A stretch of DNA of 64,000 nt from Haloferula rosea (GCF_016595525.1 NZ_JAENII010000001.1:496001-560000); one strand, 5' to 3'. Positions 1 through 8,977 are shown, counted from the stretch's first letter. Translations and numbers: made by a program. The notes: a model not told the origin generated them from the letters alone.

Positions 1-16
1 ATTTCATCACCGAATC

Positions 17-844
17 ATGGGGATTTTCGACAAGCCAAAGCTCCGCAGGAACCGCAGCAAGGACGTCATGCCTGAAGGCCTCTGGACCAAATGTCCGGAG
101 TGCAATGCCATGCTCCACCAACTGGAACTGCGCCAGCATGTCCAGACCTGCCACCACTGCGGGAACCACTTCCTCATGGATTCCCATGATCGCATCGCCC
201 TGGTGGCGGATCCGGGCACCTTCGAGGAAACCGAAAAAGGTCTCATTTCGGCGAACCCCCTCGGGTTTGCCAACTACCCTGAGAAGACCGCGATGCTGCG
301 TGAAAAGACCGGGTTGGACGATGCCGTGGTGACGGGACGTCTCACCATCGGCGGGAAGCCTGCCATGATTGCCGTGATGGACTTCAAGTTCTTCGCCGGT
401 TCGATGGGCTCGGTGGTCGGGGAAAAAATCACGCGTGCGGTGGAAACCGCGATTCAGGAGAAGCGTGGGATGATCATTGTTTCTGCTTCGTCGGGAGCAC
501 GCATGCAGGAGGGGATGCTTTCCCTGATGCAGATGGCGAAGACCTGTGGTGCCCTGGCCCGTCTATCGGAAGCCAAGCTTCCCTACATTTCAGTGCTGAC
601 CCACCCGACGACCGGGGGTGTCACGGCCTCTTTCGCCACCATCGGCGACATCAACATCGCCGAGCCGAAGTGCATGATTGGTTTTGCCGGACCCCGTGTG
701 GTCAAGGAGACGACCCACCAGAACCTTCCTCCCGGATTCCAGACGGCTGAGTTCATGCTCGAGCACGGCCTGATCGATGCCATCGTTCCAAGAACGAAGA
801 TGCGCGAGAAGCTCGGTGCGCTGCTCGGCTACATGATGCCCTGA
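17..844 (+). CDS. accD: acetyl-CoA carboxylase carboxyltransferase subunit beta
   Basis: This is the beta half of the cytosolic carboxyltransferase that moves CO2 from carboxybiotin to acetyl-CoA, the first step of fatty-acid synthesis. The protein has 275 residues. An N-terminal zinc ribbon is visible with cysteines at 26, 29, 45 and 48 (CxxC-x15-CxxC), followed by the crotonase-like carboxyltransferase core with the SSGARMQEG and PTTGGVTASFA segments that bind acetyl-CoA. Length and order match AccD of many bacteria. The ATG lies 17 bases from the window edge, so promoter and any upstream gene are not visible. folC follows after 37 bases in the same direction; an accD-folC neighbourhood is common. 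Nothing is missing from the coding region. Confidence 0.97.
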   Translation: MGIFDKPKLRRNRSKDVMPEGLWTKCPECNAMLHQLELRQHVQTCHHCGNHFLMDSHDRIALVADPGTFEETEKGLISANPLGFANYPEKTAMLREKTGLDDAVVTGRLTIGGKPAMIAVMDFKFFAGSMGSVVGEKITRAVETAIQEKRGMIIVSASSGARMQEGMLSLMQMAKTCGALARLSEAKLPYISVLTHPTTGGVTASFATIGDINIAEPKCMIGFAGPRVVKETTHQNLPPGFQTAEFMLEHGLIDAIVPRTKMREKLGALLGYMMP

Positions 845-881
845 CGGGTGATCATCCTTCCTGCGACCTGTCGTCCGAGCG

Positions 882-2093
882 ATGAACTACCGCGAGTCCA
901 TCGACTGGTTGTTCTCCACCCAGTTGTTCGGCATCAAGCTCGGGCTGGACGGTCCGAAGCGTCTGCTCCGGCAGGCTCTCGCCTATCCATCCCACGGGGT
1001 GAAGGTGGTGCATGTCGCGGGGACCAACGGGAAAGGTAGTACTTGCGCGATGGTCGACTCGGTGGCGAGGGCGGTCGGCATGCGCACCGGCTTGTTCACC
1101 TCACCCCATCTGGTGGACTTCCGTGAGCGCATCCGGGTGTCGGGCGAGGAGATCCCGGAAGAGGCCTGCGCCGAGATGCTCACCGCGCTCCGGAGCTTGT
1201 GTGAATCGCTCGATGCGCATCCGACCTTCTTCGAGATCACGCTGGTACTGGCGATGCAGTGGTTCCGGGAGAGGGAGTGTGAATTGATCGTGCTCGAAAC
1301 CGGGATGGGCGGGCGGCTGGATGCCACCACCGCGGTGCCTGCCGACGTGTGTGGCATCACCCCGATCGGTCTCGATCACACGCAGTGGCTGGGTGAGACC
1401 CTTGAAGAAATCGCGGTCGAGAAGGCGGGAATCATGGTCGAGGGCAAGCCGGTGATTTCTTCACCGCAGGAACCTTCGGTCGAGCGTGTCCTCCGCATGG
1501 AGGCCAACGAGCGCCGTAGTCCGATCCATGTCGTTTCAGAACCCTTGCTCGGGTATTCCCTGGGGATGCCGGGTGAGCATCAGGCGTGGAATGCCGCGCT
1601 GGCCCTCGAGTGTCTGCACGCGTTGGGGATTCCGATGAATTTCGAATCGGTCCAGCACGGGCTGTCGTCGGTGCAATGGCCGGGTCGCTTCGAGGTGATC
1701 GAACTGGATGGGCGTATTGTCGTGTTCGATGGGGCACACAACCCCGCCGCGGCTGAGGTGCTGGCTAAAACGTGGAAGGCCCGTTTCGGGGAACGGCGGG
1801 CCAGCCTGGTCTTCAGCGCTGTGGCAACGAAAGACTTGGCGGGGCTTGGATCCCGGCTGGAACCGCTGGCTCAGGAGATCCACCTGTGCCCGGTCAGTAC
1901 AGAGCGGGCGGTGATGCCGACGGAGTTGTCTGAAGGATTCGCGGGCGATGCCAAGCTCCACGCTTCCGCGCCTGAGGCGTTCTGTGCGGCGATGCAGGGT
2001 GACGGCCCGGTGCTTGTCGCGGGTTCGCTTTTCCTGATCGGTGAGATCAAGGCGATGCTCAGGGGTGACGACTGGCGCAGCACGGAGCAGTAG
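882..2093 (+). CDS. folC: bifunctional folylpolyglutamate/dihydrofolate synthase
   Basis: A Mur-ligase-type enzyme of the folate pathway that joins glutamate to dihydropteroate and extends polyglutamate tails on folates, using ATP. The 403-residue protein carries the P-loop GTNGKGS at residues 47-53, then TSPHLVDFRERI, a folate/metal-binding region typical of FolC, and the ETGMGGRLDATTA and GLDHTQWLG motifs of the central domain. The C-terminal ligase domain includes VVFDGAHNPAA. It starts with ATG 37 bases after accD and is probably co-transcribed with it. Whether the enzyme has both activities or only one cannot be read from the sequence. Confidence 0.95.
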   Translation: MNYRESIDWLFSTQLFGIKLGLDGPKRLLRQALAYPSHGVKVVHVAGTNGKGSTCAMVDSVARAVGMRTGLFTSPHLVDFRERIRVSGEEIPEEACAEMLTALRSLCESLDAHPTFFEITLVLAMQWFRERECELIVLETGMGGRLDATTAVPADVCGITPIGLDHTQWLGETLEEIAVEKAGIMVEGKPVISSPQEPSVERVLRMEANERRSPIHVVSEPLLGYSLGMPGEHQAWNAALALECLHALGIPMNFESVQHGLSSVQWPGRFEVIELDGRIVVFDGAHNPAAAEVLAKTWKARFGERRASLVFSAVATKDLAGLGSRLEPLAQEIHLCPVSTERAVMPTELSEGFAGDAKLHASAPEAFCAAMQGDGPVLVAGSLFLIGEIKAMLRGDDWRSTEQ

Positions 2094-2144
2094 GACTCGA
2101 GATTCTGCCCCTTGACGATCACGGAAGGGGACAGACGGTGGGTC

Positions 2145-2840
2145 ATGAGCGATCCAATACTCGTTGTGGGGGGCAATTCGGGCATGGGCCTGGAAACGGT
2201 CCGACGCCTGAAGGCTGCCGAGGTCCCGATGATGGCAGCTGCCAGAACCCCGGGACCCTTGGAGGAGTTGGGAATACCGACCCAGGCTTTTGATGCCGGG
2301 CAAGGCGTCAATCTTGACCTTCCCGAGCGGCTTTCGGGCTGTGTGTATTTCCCGGGGAGCATCAACCTAAAGCCATTCCATCGTTTCGAACCGGCTGACT
2401 TCCTGAGTGAGATCCAGACGAATTTGATCGGCGCGGTATCAGTGCTTCAGGCGGCAATGCCCTCGCTGAAGGCATCCGAGTCTGCATCCGTCGTGCTGTT
2501 TTCGACGGTGGCGGTGGCGCAGGGAATGCCGTTCCACACCTCCGTGGCGGCAGCGAAGGGGGCCGTGGAGGGTTTCGCGCGGGCACTGGCCGCCGAGTGG
2601 GCGCCTAAGGTCCGAGTGAATGTCATTGCTCCTTCCCTGACGGATACCCCGTTGGCGGGTTCGCTGTTGAGTTCCGATGCCAAGCGGGAGGCATCGGCCA
2701 AAAGACACCCGTCCCAGTCGATCGGAAGCCCGACGGATGTGGCCGCACTGGTGGAGTTCCTGCTTTCCGATGCCTCGAAGTTCATCACGGGTCAGGTGAT
2801 TCGTCCGGACGGTGGGCTTTCTTCCCTGCGCACGTTCTAA
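2145..2840 (+). CDS. SDR-family protein with altered catalytic motif
   Basis: A short-chain dehydrogenase/reductase of 231 residues. The internal ATG at 2145 is chosen because the nucleotide-binding strand (PILVVGGNSGMG) begins right after it; a TTG at 2112 would add 11 unrelated residues. The glycine-rich cofactor loop, a catalytic-type serine (VVLFSTVA) and the NVIAPSLTDTPL segment after strand beta-6 are all present. The usual YxxxK active-site pair reads VAAAK, so the lysine is kept but the tyrosine position is valine. From memory a subgroup of SDRs with HxSVxAAKGAVEG shares this change, so it may be a non-classical or non-catalytic clade. It lies 51 bases after folC in the same direction. 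Substrate is unknown. Confidence 0.85.
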   Translation: MSDPILVVGGNSGMGLETVRRLKAAEVPMMAAARTPGPLEELGIPTQAFDAGQGVNLDLPERLSGCVYFPGSINLKPFHRFEPADFLSEIQTNLIGAVSVLQAAMPSLKASESASVVLFSTVAVAQGMPFHTSVAAAKGAVEGFARALAAEWAPKVRVNVIAPSLTDTPLAGSLLSSDAKREASAKRHPSQSIGSPTDVAALVEFLLSDASKFITGQVIRPDGGLSSLRTF

Positions 2841-2906
2841 CGGGTTCACCACCGTGCGGCGTTTTCCTGCTTGGGACCTCTCGAGGTTTCATGCATCCTG
2901 CCGCGA

Positions 2907-3338
2907 ATGTCGGACAGCCGAGATCCGAAGCCGGTTCCGCTCAAGTTGGTGTCGATGCCGACCCAACTCGGGGATCTATCGGCCATGTCGGCGGCTGAGC
3001 GCGCCGAGCTTGTCGAGCAGGATGCGAAGCGGCGGATCCTCGAGGAGATGATCACCGCCGAGTCGGATGCTCTGCGCAGCTTCTTCTGGGCGGGCGGTTT
3101 CTGGTGCGGCGGGATCTGCGCATCGGTCGGCTCAGCCTTCCTGTTGGACGGCCCCCTGAGTCCAAGGTATGCGAACCCATGGTTCCTGGTCGTGACCTTG
3201 GAGATCCTCGCCGTGGTCGGGGTGATTGCAGCAGCGATTGCGATCTACCCGGCAATCTGGTTCGGCATCAAGTGGCTCAAGGCCATGCGTCGGCGTCGAG
3301 GCTATTTGAATCGGGGAACGCTGTTCGTCAGGAAGTGA
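2907..3338 (+). CDS. hypothetical membrane protein, two TM segments
   Basis: A 143-residue protein of unknown function. The ATG at 2907 is preferred over a TTG at 2871. A polar, charged N-terminal region (1-55, rich in Glu, Lys and Arg) is followed by two hydrophobic helices at about 58-80 and 93-121 and a very basic tail (KAMRRRRGYLNRG) that should face the cytoplasm. It follows the SDR gene by 66 bases on the same strand, so it may belong to the end of the accD-folC-SDR unit. Its last 11 bases overlap the end of the convergent Wzz-like gene. I do not recognise the family. Confidence 0.7.
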   Translation: MSDSRDPKPVPLKLVSMPTQLGDLSAMSAAERAELVEQDAKRRILEEMITAESDALRSFFWAGGFWCGGICASVGSAFLLDGPLSPRYANPWFLVVTLEILAVVGVIAAAIAIYPAIWFGIKWLKAMRRRRGYLNRGTLFVRK

Positions 3339-4167
3339 GCGCAGCGCGTCGGGATGCGCGGCGGTTCAGCAGGGCCATCAGGGGAAGCGCGAGGATGAGG
3401 CCGGCCAGAAGTCCGCATACGGCACCGAGGGCGAGGTTAAGGGGGACCTGCGGAGAGACGGGGATGTGCGGGATGATCGGGCTGCTGTGAACGATGACCG
3501 GCTTCTCGGCGAGACGCTGTTCCATCTGCTGTCCGATTTCCCGGACCTTGAGTTGTTCGAGCAGTCGTTGGGAGGTCTCGAAGTCCGCCCGTGCGTCTGC
3601 GAATCCAAGGGGTTCAGGGGCTCCAACTGAATCTCCGGTCGATTGGAGACGGGTGAGGACTTTGCGCTTTTCCTCGACCGAATCCTCTTGTCGGTGGATC
3701 GCGTCCCGGAGTTCGGCGCGACTGGCTTCGTGTCTCTCGGAGAGCGCCTGCTTCCGCATGTCCGAGTAAGCTTCCACCGTGGTCTCCGTGAGCTTCTTGC
3801 AGAGTTCCGGGTCGGGGAGCCTCGAGCTGACTTGGAGAAGGTCGGTGCCGGTGATGGATTTCACCGAAATGGAGCGTCGGAGTTTGGCGTTCAGCTCGTG
3901 TTGAGGGAGCGCCCAGATTTGGGCGAGGTCGAGCTTCTCGCTGACTCCCCTGAGGACGGTGTCCGAGGTGAGCAGTTCGATCTGTGTGGCGATTCCCCGC
4001 TCAGCGGATTGGTGGGAAGCTGCGGGCACGTATGACTGGATCTGAATGGTGGCGGAGGATTCGTAGAGCTTCGGCTGAATGTAGCTCACCACCCCTCCAC
4101 AGAAGAGGCCCACGAATGGTCCGATCACGACCATGATGAGGAAGATCCACCAATAGCGTTTGAACAT
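3328..4167 (-). CDS. Wzz/GumC-type polysaccharide chain-length protein
   Basis: A polysaccharide co-polymerase-like inner-membrane protein of 279 residues. It has the architecture of the Wzz family: a TM helix near the N-terminus (about 5-30), a periplasmic part that starts with a beta-rich stretch (LYESSATIQIQSYVP) and contains charged helices likely to form a coiled coil (about 130-215), a short proline-rich segment (SSPIIPHIPVSPQVP) and a second TM helix at about 243-268. The proline-rich stretch before TM2 is typical of Wzz. The protein lacks the tyrosine-kinase domain found in longer GumC/Wzc proteins. No glycan genes sit directly next to it, so the polymer it would regulate is unknown. 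The 3' end overlaps the convergent gene by 11 bases. Confidence 0.8.
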   Translation of the reverse strand: MFKRYWWIFLIMVVIGPFVGLFCGGVVSYIQPKLYESSATIQIQSYVPAASHQSAERGIATQIELLTSDTVLRGVSEKLDLAQIWALPQHELNAKLRRSISVKSITGTDLLQVSSRLPDPELCKKLTETTVEAYSDMRKQALSERHEASRAELRDAIHRQEDSVEEKRKVLTRLQSTGDSVGAPEPLGFADARADFETSQRLLEQLKVREIGQQMEQRLAEKPVIVHSSPIIPHIPVSPQVPLNLALGAVCGLLAGLILALPLMALLNRRASRRAALTS

Positions 4168-4307
4168 GGAGTGATCGTGGCATTCTGAGCGACCTGCTGG
4201 CCACTACAACCTGCGTGCTGAATCCCAGAAGGGAGGGAGAGCGAGCTGGTATGCAGGCTGGGGGCAGGGCAGGTGGCTCTATGGGTGGGCGCGGGATGAT
4301 GCGGCAC

Positions 4308-4349
4308 GGAGCGGGACGCTCCGGCGACGGACTTGGAGCAGGATGCTCC
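4308..4349. repeat. two short palindromes in tandem (27-bp period)
   Basis: Two near-identical 15-base inverted repeats, GGAGCGGGACGCTCC (4308-4322) and GGAGCAGGATGCTCC (4335-4349), are spaced 27 bases apart in the gap between proS and the Wzz-like gene. Each can form a small hairpin and the bases after each are also related (GGCGACGG and AGCCACGG). They end 17 bases beyond the proS stop, so they may act in mRNA 3'-end formation or may simply be a dispersed repetitive element. A similar short palindrome, GGAGCAAGGCTCC, occurs at 54312-54324. Confidence 0.6.
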
Positions 4350-4366
4350 AGCCACGGTGATTTGAG

Positions 4367-5875
4367 TCAGTAGCTGCGGCCCCAGAGGGCGCGGGCCTTG
4401 GTTGGCTCGCCGGTGACGAGGCAGGGCGCTTCAGCTTCGTCCTGCTTGTCGAGAGGGAGGCAGCGCACGGTGATCTTGTGTTCTTTGGACAAGACGTCCT
4501 CCTGGTCGGAAGACCCTGCCCAAGGGGTCAGGAGCCAGCCGGGGTTGTCCTGCTCCCAGTGCTTGTGGAAGGCCTCGAGGTCAGCACATTCGGCGATGTT
4601 CTCATCGCGGAAGGAGGTGGCGGCGGAGAGAAGGTTGTCGTGGATGTCCTGGAGGATGTCGGTGACGTTCTGAATGAACTCCTCCTTGTCCACGAAGGCC
4701 TTTTCGTTCGATGCCTGATCGCGGCGTTGGAGGCAGACCTTGCGGCTTTCCAGATCGCGGGGACCGATCTCGATCCGGATCGGAGCACCCTTCTTGACCC
4801 ACTCCCACTTCTTGCCGGGGATGTCGCGCGAATCGACGTGCACGCGCAGCGGTTCGTTGTGGAAACGGTGACCGCGGAGGGTTTCCGCGAGCGCCTCACA
4901 GGCATCCAGTACGGCATCCCTCGTATCCGCCTTCGGGGTGACGGGAATGATGACGATCTGCTGGGTCGCGACGCGTGGTGGACAGACCAGTCCATCGTCG
5001 TCGGAGTGAGCCATGATGAGTGTGCCGATCAGGCGTGTGGAGACGCCCCACGATGTGGTGTGGGCGTGCTCGATCTTGCCCTCACGACCGGTGAAGGAAA
5101 TGTCCTGGGCCTTGGAGAAATTCTGCGCGAGGTAGTGGGAGGTGCCGGCCTGGATGGCCTTCTTGTCCTGGACCATGGCCTCGACGGTCAGTGTCATGTC
5201 GGCGCCGGGGAAGCGCTCGTTCTCGGTCTTCTCGCCGGGGATCACGGGGATGGCGAGGTTGTCGCGAAGGAACTCCTCGTAGAGACGGTGGATCATGCGG
5301 GTCTCCTCGACTGCTTCCTCCTTCGTCTCGTGGGCGGTGTGGCCTTCCTGCCAGAGGAATTCGGCGGTGCGAAGGAAGAGACGCGGGCGCATCTCCCAGC
5401 GCATGACGTTGGCCCACTGGTTGATCAGAAGGGGCAGGTCGCGGTAGGACTGGACCCAGCGGGAGAAGGCGGCACCGATAATGGTTTCGGAAGTTGGCCG
5501 GATGACGTAGGGCTCGGCGAGTTCGCCGGTCGGGATCATCTTGGTCTTGCCGGTTTCCTCGTCCTTGTGTGCTTCAAGCCGGTGGTGCGTGACGACCGCG
5601 CATTCGGTGGCGAATCCTTCCGCGTGCTCCGCTTCCTTTTCCAGGTAGGACAGGGGAATGAGGAGCGGGAAATAGGCGTTCTGCACGCCGGTGCGTTTGA
5701 AGCGCTGGTCGAGTTGCTGCTGGATCTGTTCCCAGATGCCGTAGCCCCATGGCTTGATGACCATGCAGCCGCGTGTCTCCGAGTTCTCGGCGAGGTCGGC
5801 GGCCTTGATGACCTGTTGATACCATTCGGGAAAATCCTCGGAACGGGTCGGCTGGATGGCGGTCTTGGGTGGCAT
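4367..5875 (-). CDS. proS: prolyl-tRNA synthetase, archaeal/eukaryal type
   Basis: Class II aminoacyl-tRNA synthetase charging tRNA-Pro, acting in the cytoplasm. The ATG at 5875 gives 502 residues; a longer frame to 5914 would add 13 residues that fit nothing. The short form lacks the insertion/editing domain of the long bacterial enzyme and ends in a C-terminal extension finishing ALWGRSY, features of the compact (type 3) ProRS of archaea, eukaryotes and some bacteria. Recognisable parts are the start of the catalytic domain (DFPEWYQQVIKAADLAE), motif 2 (RWEMRPRLFLRTAEFLWQEG), and the anticodon-binding domain from about residue 285. The gene stands alone, transcribed away from the Wzz gap. 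A 469-codon open frame on the other strand is a GC-rich shadow. Confidence 0.96.
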   Translation of the reverse strand: MPPKTAIQPTRSEDFPEWYQQVIKAADLAENSETRGCMVIKPWGYGIWEQIQQQLDQRFKRTGVQNAYFPLLIPLSYLEKEAEHAEGFATECAVVTHHRLEAHKDEETGKTKMIPTGELAEPYVIRPTSETIIGAAFSRWVQSYRDLPLLINQWANVMRWEMRPRLFLRTAEFLWQEGHTAHETKEEAVEETRMIHRLYEEFLRDNLAIPVIPGEKTENERFPGADMTLTVEAMVQDKKAIQAGTSHYLAQNFSKAQDISFTGREGKIEHAHTTSWGVSTRLIGTLIMAHSDDDGLVCPPRVATQQIVIIPVTPKADTRDAVLDACEALAETLRGHRFHNEPLRVHVDSRDIPGKKWEWVKKGAPIRIEIGPRDLESRKVCLQRRDQASNEKAFVDKEEFIQNVTDILQDIHDNLLSAATSFRDENIAECADLEAFHKHWEQDNPGWLLTPWAGSSDQEDVLSKEHKITVRCLPLDKQDEAEAPCLVTGEPTKARALWGRSY

Positions 5876-5993
5876 GGGAATGAGTGAAAATGAGGCGGTT
5901 TCTCTGCGCGTCACGCGGATGCGCGGCGCGCGGAGAAGAGACCAGAATCCAGCGCCCTGAGACCAGAGAAAAGAATGACAGGCTGGGTCGACC

Positions 5994-8198
5994 TCAATCG
6001 AGGGTCACGACGCCGGTGGGCGCGCCATGGGGGTCGAGCCGACGCGTGAGGGCGTGGCGGATGGTGTCGGCGGTCCGCTCCACTTGGAAGCTTCGGGGTT
6101 CGCGGTCGTTGACGGTGACCTCGATTTCTTTGTCCAGATCGAGCAAGGAGTCGTGGAGCAGCAAACGGGTGCCGGCGGGCACGTCGCCCTTGAGGGAGAT
6201 TTTCTGCCCATCCATGGTCGCGACCATTCGCTGACCCTTGCTGGCGGTGCCGTCGGGAAGCTCGATCCAGTAGAAGCGGTCGTGGGTGACGTCATCCTGC
6301 AGCCATACGATCTTCTTCGGCCAGGTCCGGCGGGTGAACTTTGCCATCCATGGAACGGACTCGGCGTCCTTGAGTCCCATCCAGTGGGGCATGCCCTTGT
6401 AGATCCGGGACATGTGGATGTAGCCATCCTTGTCGGCGGCGTGCAGCTTCTCGATCTCCGCGGTTTTCGTTGCGGCGAGCTCGTTGCGCTTGTAGGCGCT
6501 GTCGGCACCTCCCATGAAGATGCCGAAGGGAAGGTTGCGCAGGCCATCCAACTTCGACTCGTTCGGGTGTCCAGCCATCATCGAGGCGGCGGCGAAGCGA
6601 TCGGCCATTCGGGGAGCGAGCTGCCACACGCCGTCGCCACCGGCGCTGTAGCCCATGAGGTAGACCTTGTCCGGATTCACTCCACGGAGTGCCACCATGT
6701 TTTCGATGAGTCGGGAGAAGAGGGGGTCGATGTGATCCCGGTGCCAGAGGTTCCAGGTGTCGGTGGGGGCACGGGGGGCGACGTAGATCCCCTCCTTCGG
6801 TTGATAGAGGCGGATCTGATTCTTCCACTGCTGGTCGTTGACCCGCGCGGGTGCGCCGCCGCCGCCATGCATCGAGATCCACAGGCTGCGTCCATCCGAG
6901 GGAGCATCACCGAAGGTCTTCTCGAGCCAGCGCAAGCTGTGGTCGTCGAGGGTGATGGTTTTGGCATCGAGCTCCTTGCGGCGTTCCGGCATTTGCTTGG
7001 CGACCAGCTCCTGATAGATGGAACGGGTGGCGGCTGCGGCCTGCTCTGAGCTTAGAGGTCCGCTGGGGATGGCTTCGATTTCGGGTTCGGCGGGTTTGAG
7101 GTCCTTGACCTGGAAGTCCATGGTGGTCTCGCCGGCTGGAACATCGAAGAGCTGGGATTGAAGCAGGCTGCCATCAATTTCGAAACGGAGCCGATAGGAT
7201 TGGCTGGTCTTGACGGGCAATCTCGGCATGTCGTTGAGGTCCGTGGTCCCGGCCTTGGTCGTGAATTCCTTAAGGATGCTGCCGTCCTGAAGGGTAAGCC
7301 ATCCTTTGGCCGCAATCCGGGATTGGCGGCTCTCATTGGCGAAGAGGCGGACGCCGATCTGATCACCGCCGGTGGGGTTCTGCGCGTATCGCTCGGTGAC
7401 ATTGACGCCTCCGACGCTCTGCGACCTGGGTGCCCAGACCATGGGGAAATGGGTCCCACGGTGTTCCCAGGAAGTGGCGTAGATGGCGTGGAGCGGCTTG
7501 TCAGCATCGGCCTTGGCGGCATCGCCGGTGAACCAGCCGCGGTTGAGTCCCTTGGCATCGTATTCGTCGGCTCCGGTGAAGTGCCATTCGCCCTTGTCGT
7601 AGATCTCGACCCAGGTGTGGTTGCCGCGGCCATTGGTCCACAGCGGAGTGCCTACAGCACGTGCGGGGATGCCCACGGCGCGGCACGCATCAACCAGAAT
7701 GATGGAAAGCCCCGTGCAGGTTGCTTTTCCCTGCTCGATGGATTCCTTGGGGCTCTGGTTCGTGCGTTTGCGCCCGGTGTGGTAGTGGGTCTTGATGAGC
7801 TTGAAGAACTCCTTGTTGAGACGCTGGGCCGCTTCGCTGGCGCTGGTGGCTCCTTGGACAATGGGCGTGGCCTTTTCCAGGAAATCCGCCCGCCACGGGT
7901 CACGAGGTTCATCGAAAACGGCGTAGGGTAGGACGTCGTTCAAAAACACGGCCTCGGGTAGTTCCTTGGCCCACGGGAAACTCGCTTTGGCTTCGAATGC
8001 GAGGTCGAGATTCTCGTTGAGAAAGTCGGCGGTGAGATTTTTCCGATCCTCCTCCTGCATGTGGGCGATGAGGAATTTTGCCGCTCTGGCACCTGAATCA
8101 CCGTGCTTGGCTTCAGAGTGCTCAATGAACTCCAGCAGGGGGGCTGGAAGGGCCTTGGCCAAACCCAAACAGAGGAGAATGAAAGCGAAGAATTTCAT
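5994..8198 (-). CDS. secreted transglutaminase-like/alpha-beta hydrolase fusion
   Basis: A 734-residue exported protein that joins two enzyme folds. A signal peptide (about 1-17) is followed by a transglutaminase-core domain with Cys161 (GKATCTGLS), His194 (GNHTWVEIY) and Asp211. A beta-rich linker region (about 280-370) follows. The C-terminal half is an alpha/beta hydrolase resembling PHB-depolymerase or feruloyl-esterase types: an oxyanion region (SLWISMHGGGG), the nucleophile elbow GYSAGGDG with Ser518, and a plausible catalytic His605 (GMPHWMG). All key residues appear intact. It is downstream of the M14 peptidase by 50 bases on the same strand, so it may be the last gene of a gltA-M14 unit. 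Substrate is not deducible; a role in hydrolysing peptides or esters outside the cytoplasm is an inference. Confidence 0.85.
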   Translation of the reverse strand: MKFFAFILLCLGLAKALPAPLLEFIEHSEAKHGDSGARAAKFLIAHMQEEDRKNLTADFLNENLDLAFEAKASFPWAKELPEAVFLNDVLPYAVFDEPRDPWRADFLEKATPIVQGATSASEAAQRLNKEFFKLIKTHYHTGRKRTNQSPKESIEQGKATCTGLSIILVDACRAVGIPARAVGTPLWTNGRGNHTWVEIYDKGEWHFTGADEYDAKGLNRGWFTGDAAKADADKPLHAIYATSWEHRGTHFPMVWAPRSQSVGGVNVTERYAQNPTGGDQIGVRLFANESRQSRIAAKGWLTLQDGSILKEFTTKAGTTDLNDMPRLPVKTSQSYRLRFEIDGSLLQSQLFDVPAGETTMDFQVKDLKPAEPEIEAIPSGPLSSEQAAAATRSIYQELVAKQMPERRKELDAKTITLDDHSLRWLEKTFGDAPSDGRSLWISMHGGGGAPARVNDQQWKNQIRLYQPKEGIYVAPRAPTDTWNLWHRDHIDPLFSRLIENMVALRGVNPDKVYLMGYSAGGDGVWQLAPRMADRFAAASMMAGHPNESKLDGLRNLPFGIFMGGADSAYKRNELAATKTAEIEKLHAADKDGYIHMSRIYKGMPHWMGLKDAESVPWMAKFTRRTWPKKIVWLQDDVTHDRFYWIELPDGTASKGQRMVATMDGQKISLKGDVPAGTRLLLHDSLLDLDKEIEVTVNDREPRSFQVERTADTIRHALTRRLDPHGAPTGVVTLD

Positions 8199-8248
8199 AT
8201 TGATGGGGCAAGCGACGCAGGCTCCTGAATCGATCTAATCGAAGTTGA

Positions 8249-8977
8249 TCAGGTGCGGGTTGCAGCGCGCACAGCAGCGCAGTGGGCCGCGATCCGGTCT
8301 TCGAGCTTCGCGCTGCTGGGAGTTTCGAAGGTGAAGGAGAGCGGGCAATCGCGCTTGGCGATGTAGATGGCCTCGGGCCAGTGCTCGGGGAAGTCGGCTT
8401 CCGCCTCGTGGTAGATCCAGCCCGGCGAGCGGACCGGGTGGTCATCGATGTCGCAAGCCGGCTCTGGCGGGAACCACGGGCCGACGGCATCAAGGATGGA
8501 GGAGGCTCGGTCGGGGTCGTCCGCGCCCAGATTGATCTCGTAGAAGTAGAAGCCGGTGCTTTCCCAATCCTCGTGGAGGGAGAGGAACATCCGCGGGACG
8601 GGGCGCTGATCGAGCCAGCCGGCGTGGGCCTGGACCTCGGCGGTGATGCGGGACAGGTAGTCGCGATTCAGGTCGTGACCTTCGCCATTTTCCCGGGTGC
8701 CGGCGGCAAGCCCGACTGGATTGACCGCAGGGCAGAGGGTCCACGACGGGCCTGTGTCGAAAAAGCCATCCTTCAGCAATGCCAAGGCGGCGAGGGGGCC
8801 GGCGGGTTCGTCGCCGTGGATTCCCGAGGACAGGTAGAGTGGGTCGCCGTCGCCGGGCGAGCTGAATCCAAGAATCGGGGCGGCGGAGGTTTCCGCGAGG
8901 CTGGTACAAGAAAAACCCCGCTGCTCTGCCTCATCGCGGAATTCGCGGAGAAAGAGGGCGGGGTCGAAGGGGTTCAC
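8249..8977 (-). CDS. M14-family zinc carboxypeptidase/deacylase
   Basis: A 242-residue cytoplasmic-looking metalloenzyme of the M14 / succinylglutamate-desuccinylase-like group. Zinc ligands are visible as His54 and Glu57 (GIHGDEPAG) and His135 (LSLHEDWES). The substrate-binding segment HDLNRDY and a catalytic Glu216 (FTFETPSS) are also in place. No signal peptide is seen. The start is a GTG at 8977, 22 bases after the gltA stop, which suggests co-transcription with citrate synthase. Relatives cleave peptides such as murein tripeptides (MpaA) or acylated amino acids; this copy cannot be assigned more precisely. Confidence 0.85.
   Translation of the reverse strand: MNPFDPALFLREFRDEAEQRGFSCTSLAETSAAPILGFSSPGDGDPLYLSSGIHGDEPAGPLAALALLKDGFFDTGPSWTLCPAVNPVGLAAGTRENGEGHDLNRDYLSRITAEVQAHAGWLDQRPVPRMFLSLHEDWESTGFYFYEINLGADDPDRASSILDAVGPWFPPEPACDIDDHPVRSPGWIYHEAEADFPEHWPEAIYIAKRDCPLSFTFETPSSAKLEDRIAAHCAAVRAATRT

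Noticed and set aside
4478-5887. 469-codon open frame on the plus strand opposite proS
   Set aside because: It is the reverse shadow of a well-supported synthetase in a GC-rich genome; it has no domain and a skewed Val/Gly/Asp/Leu composition.
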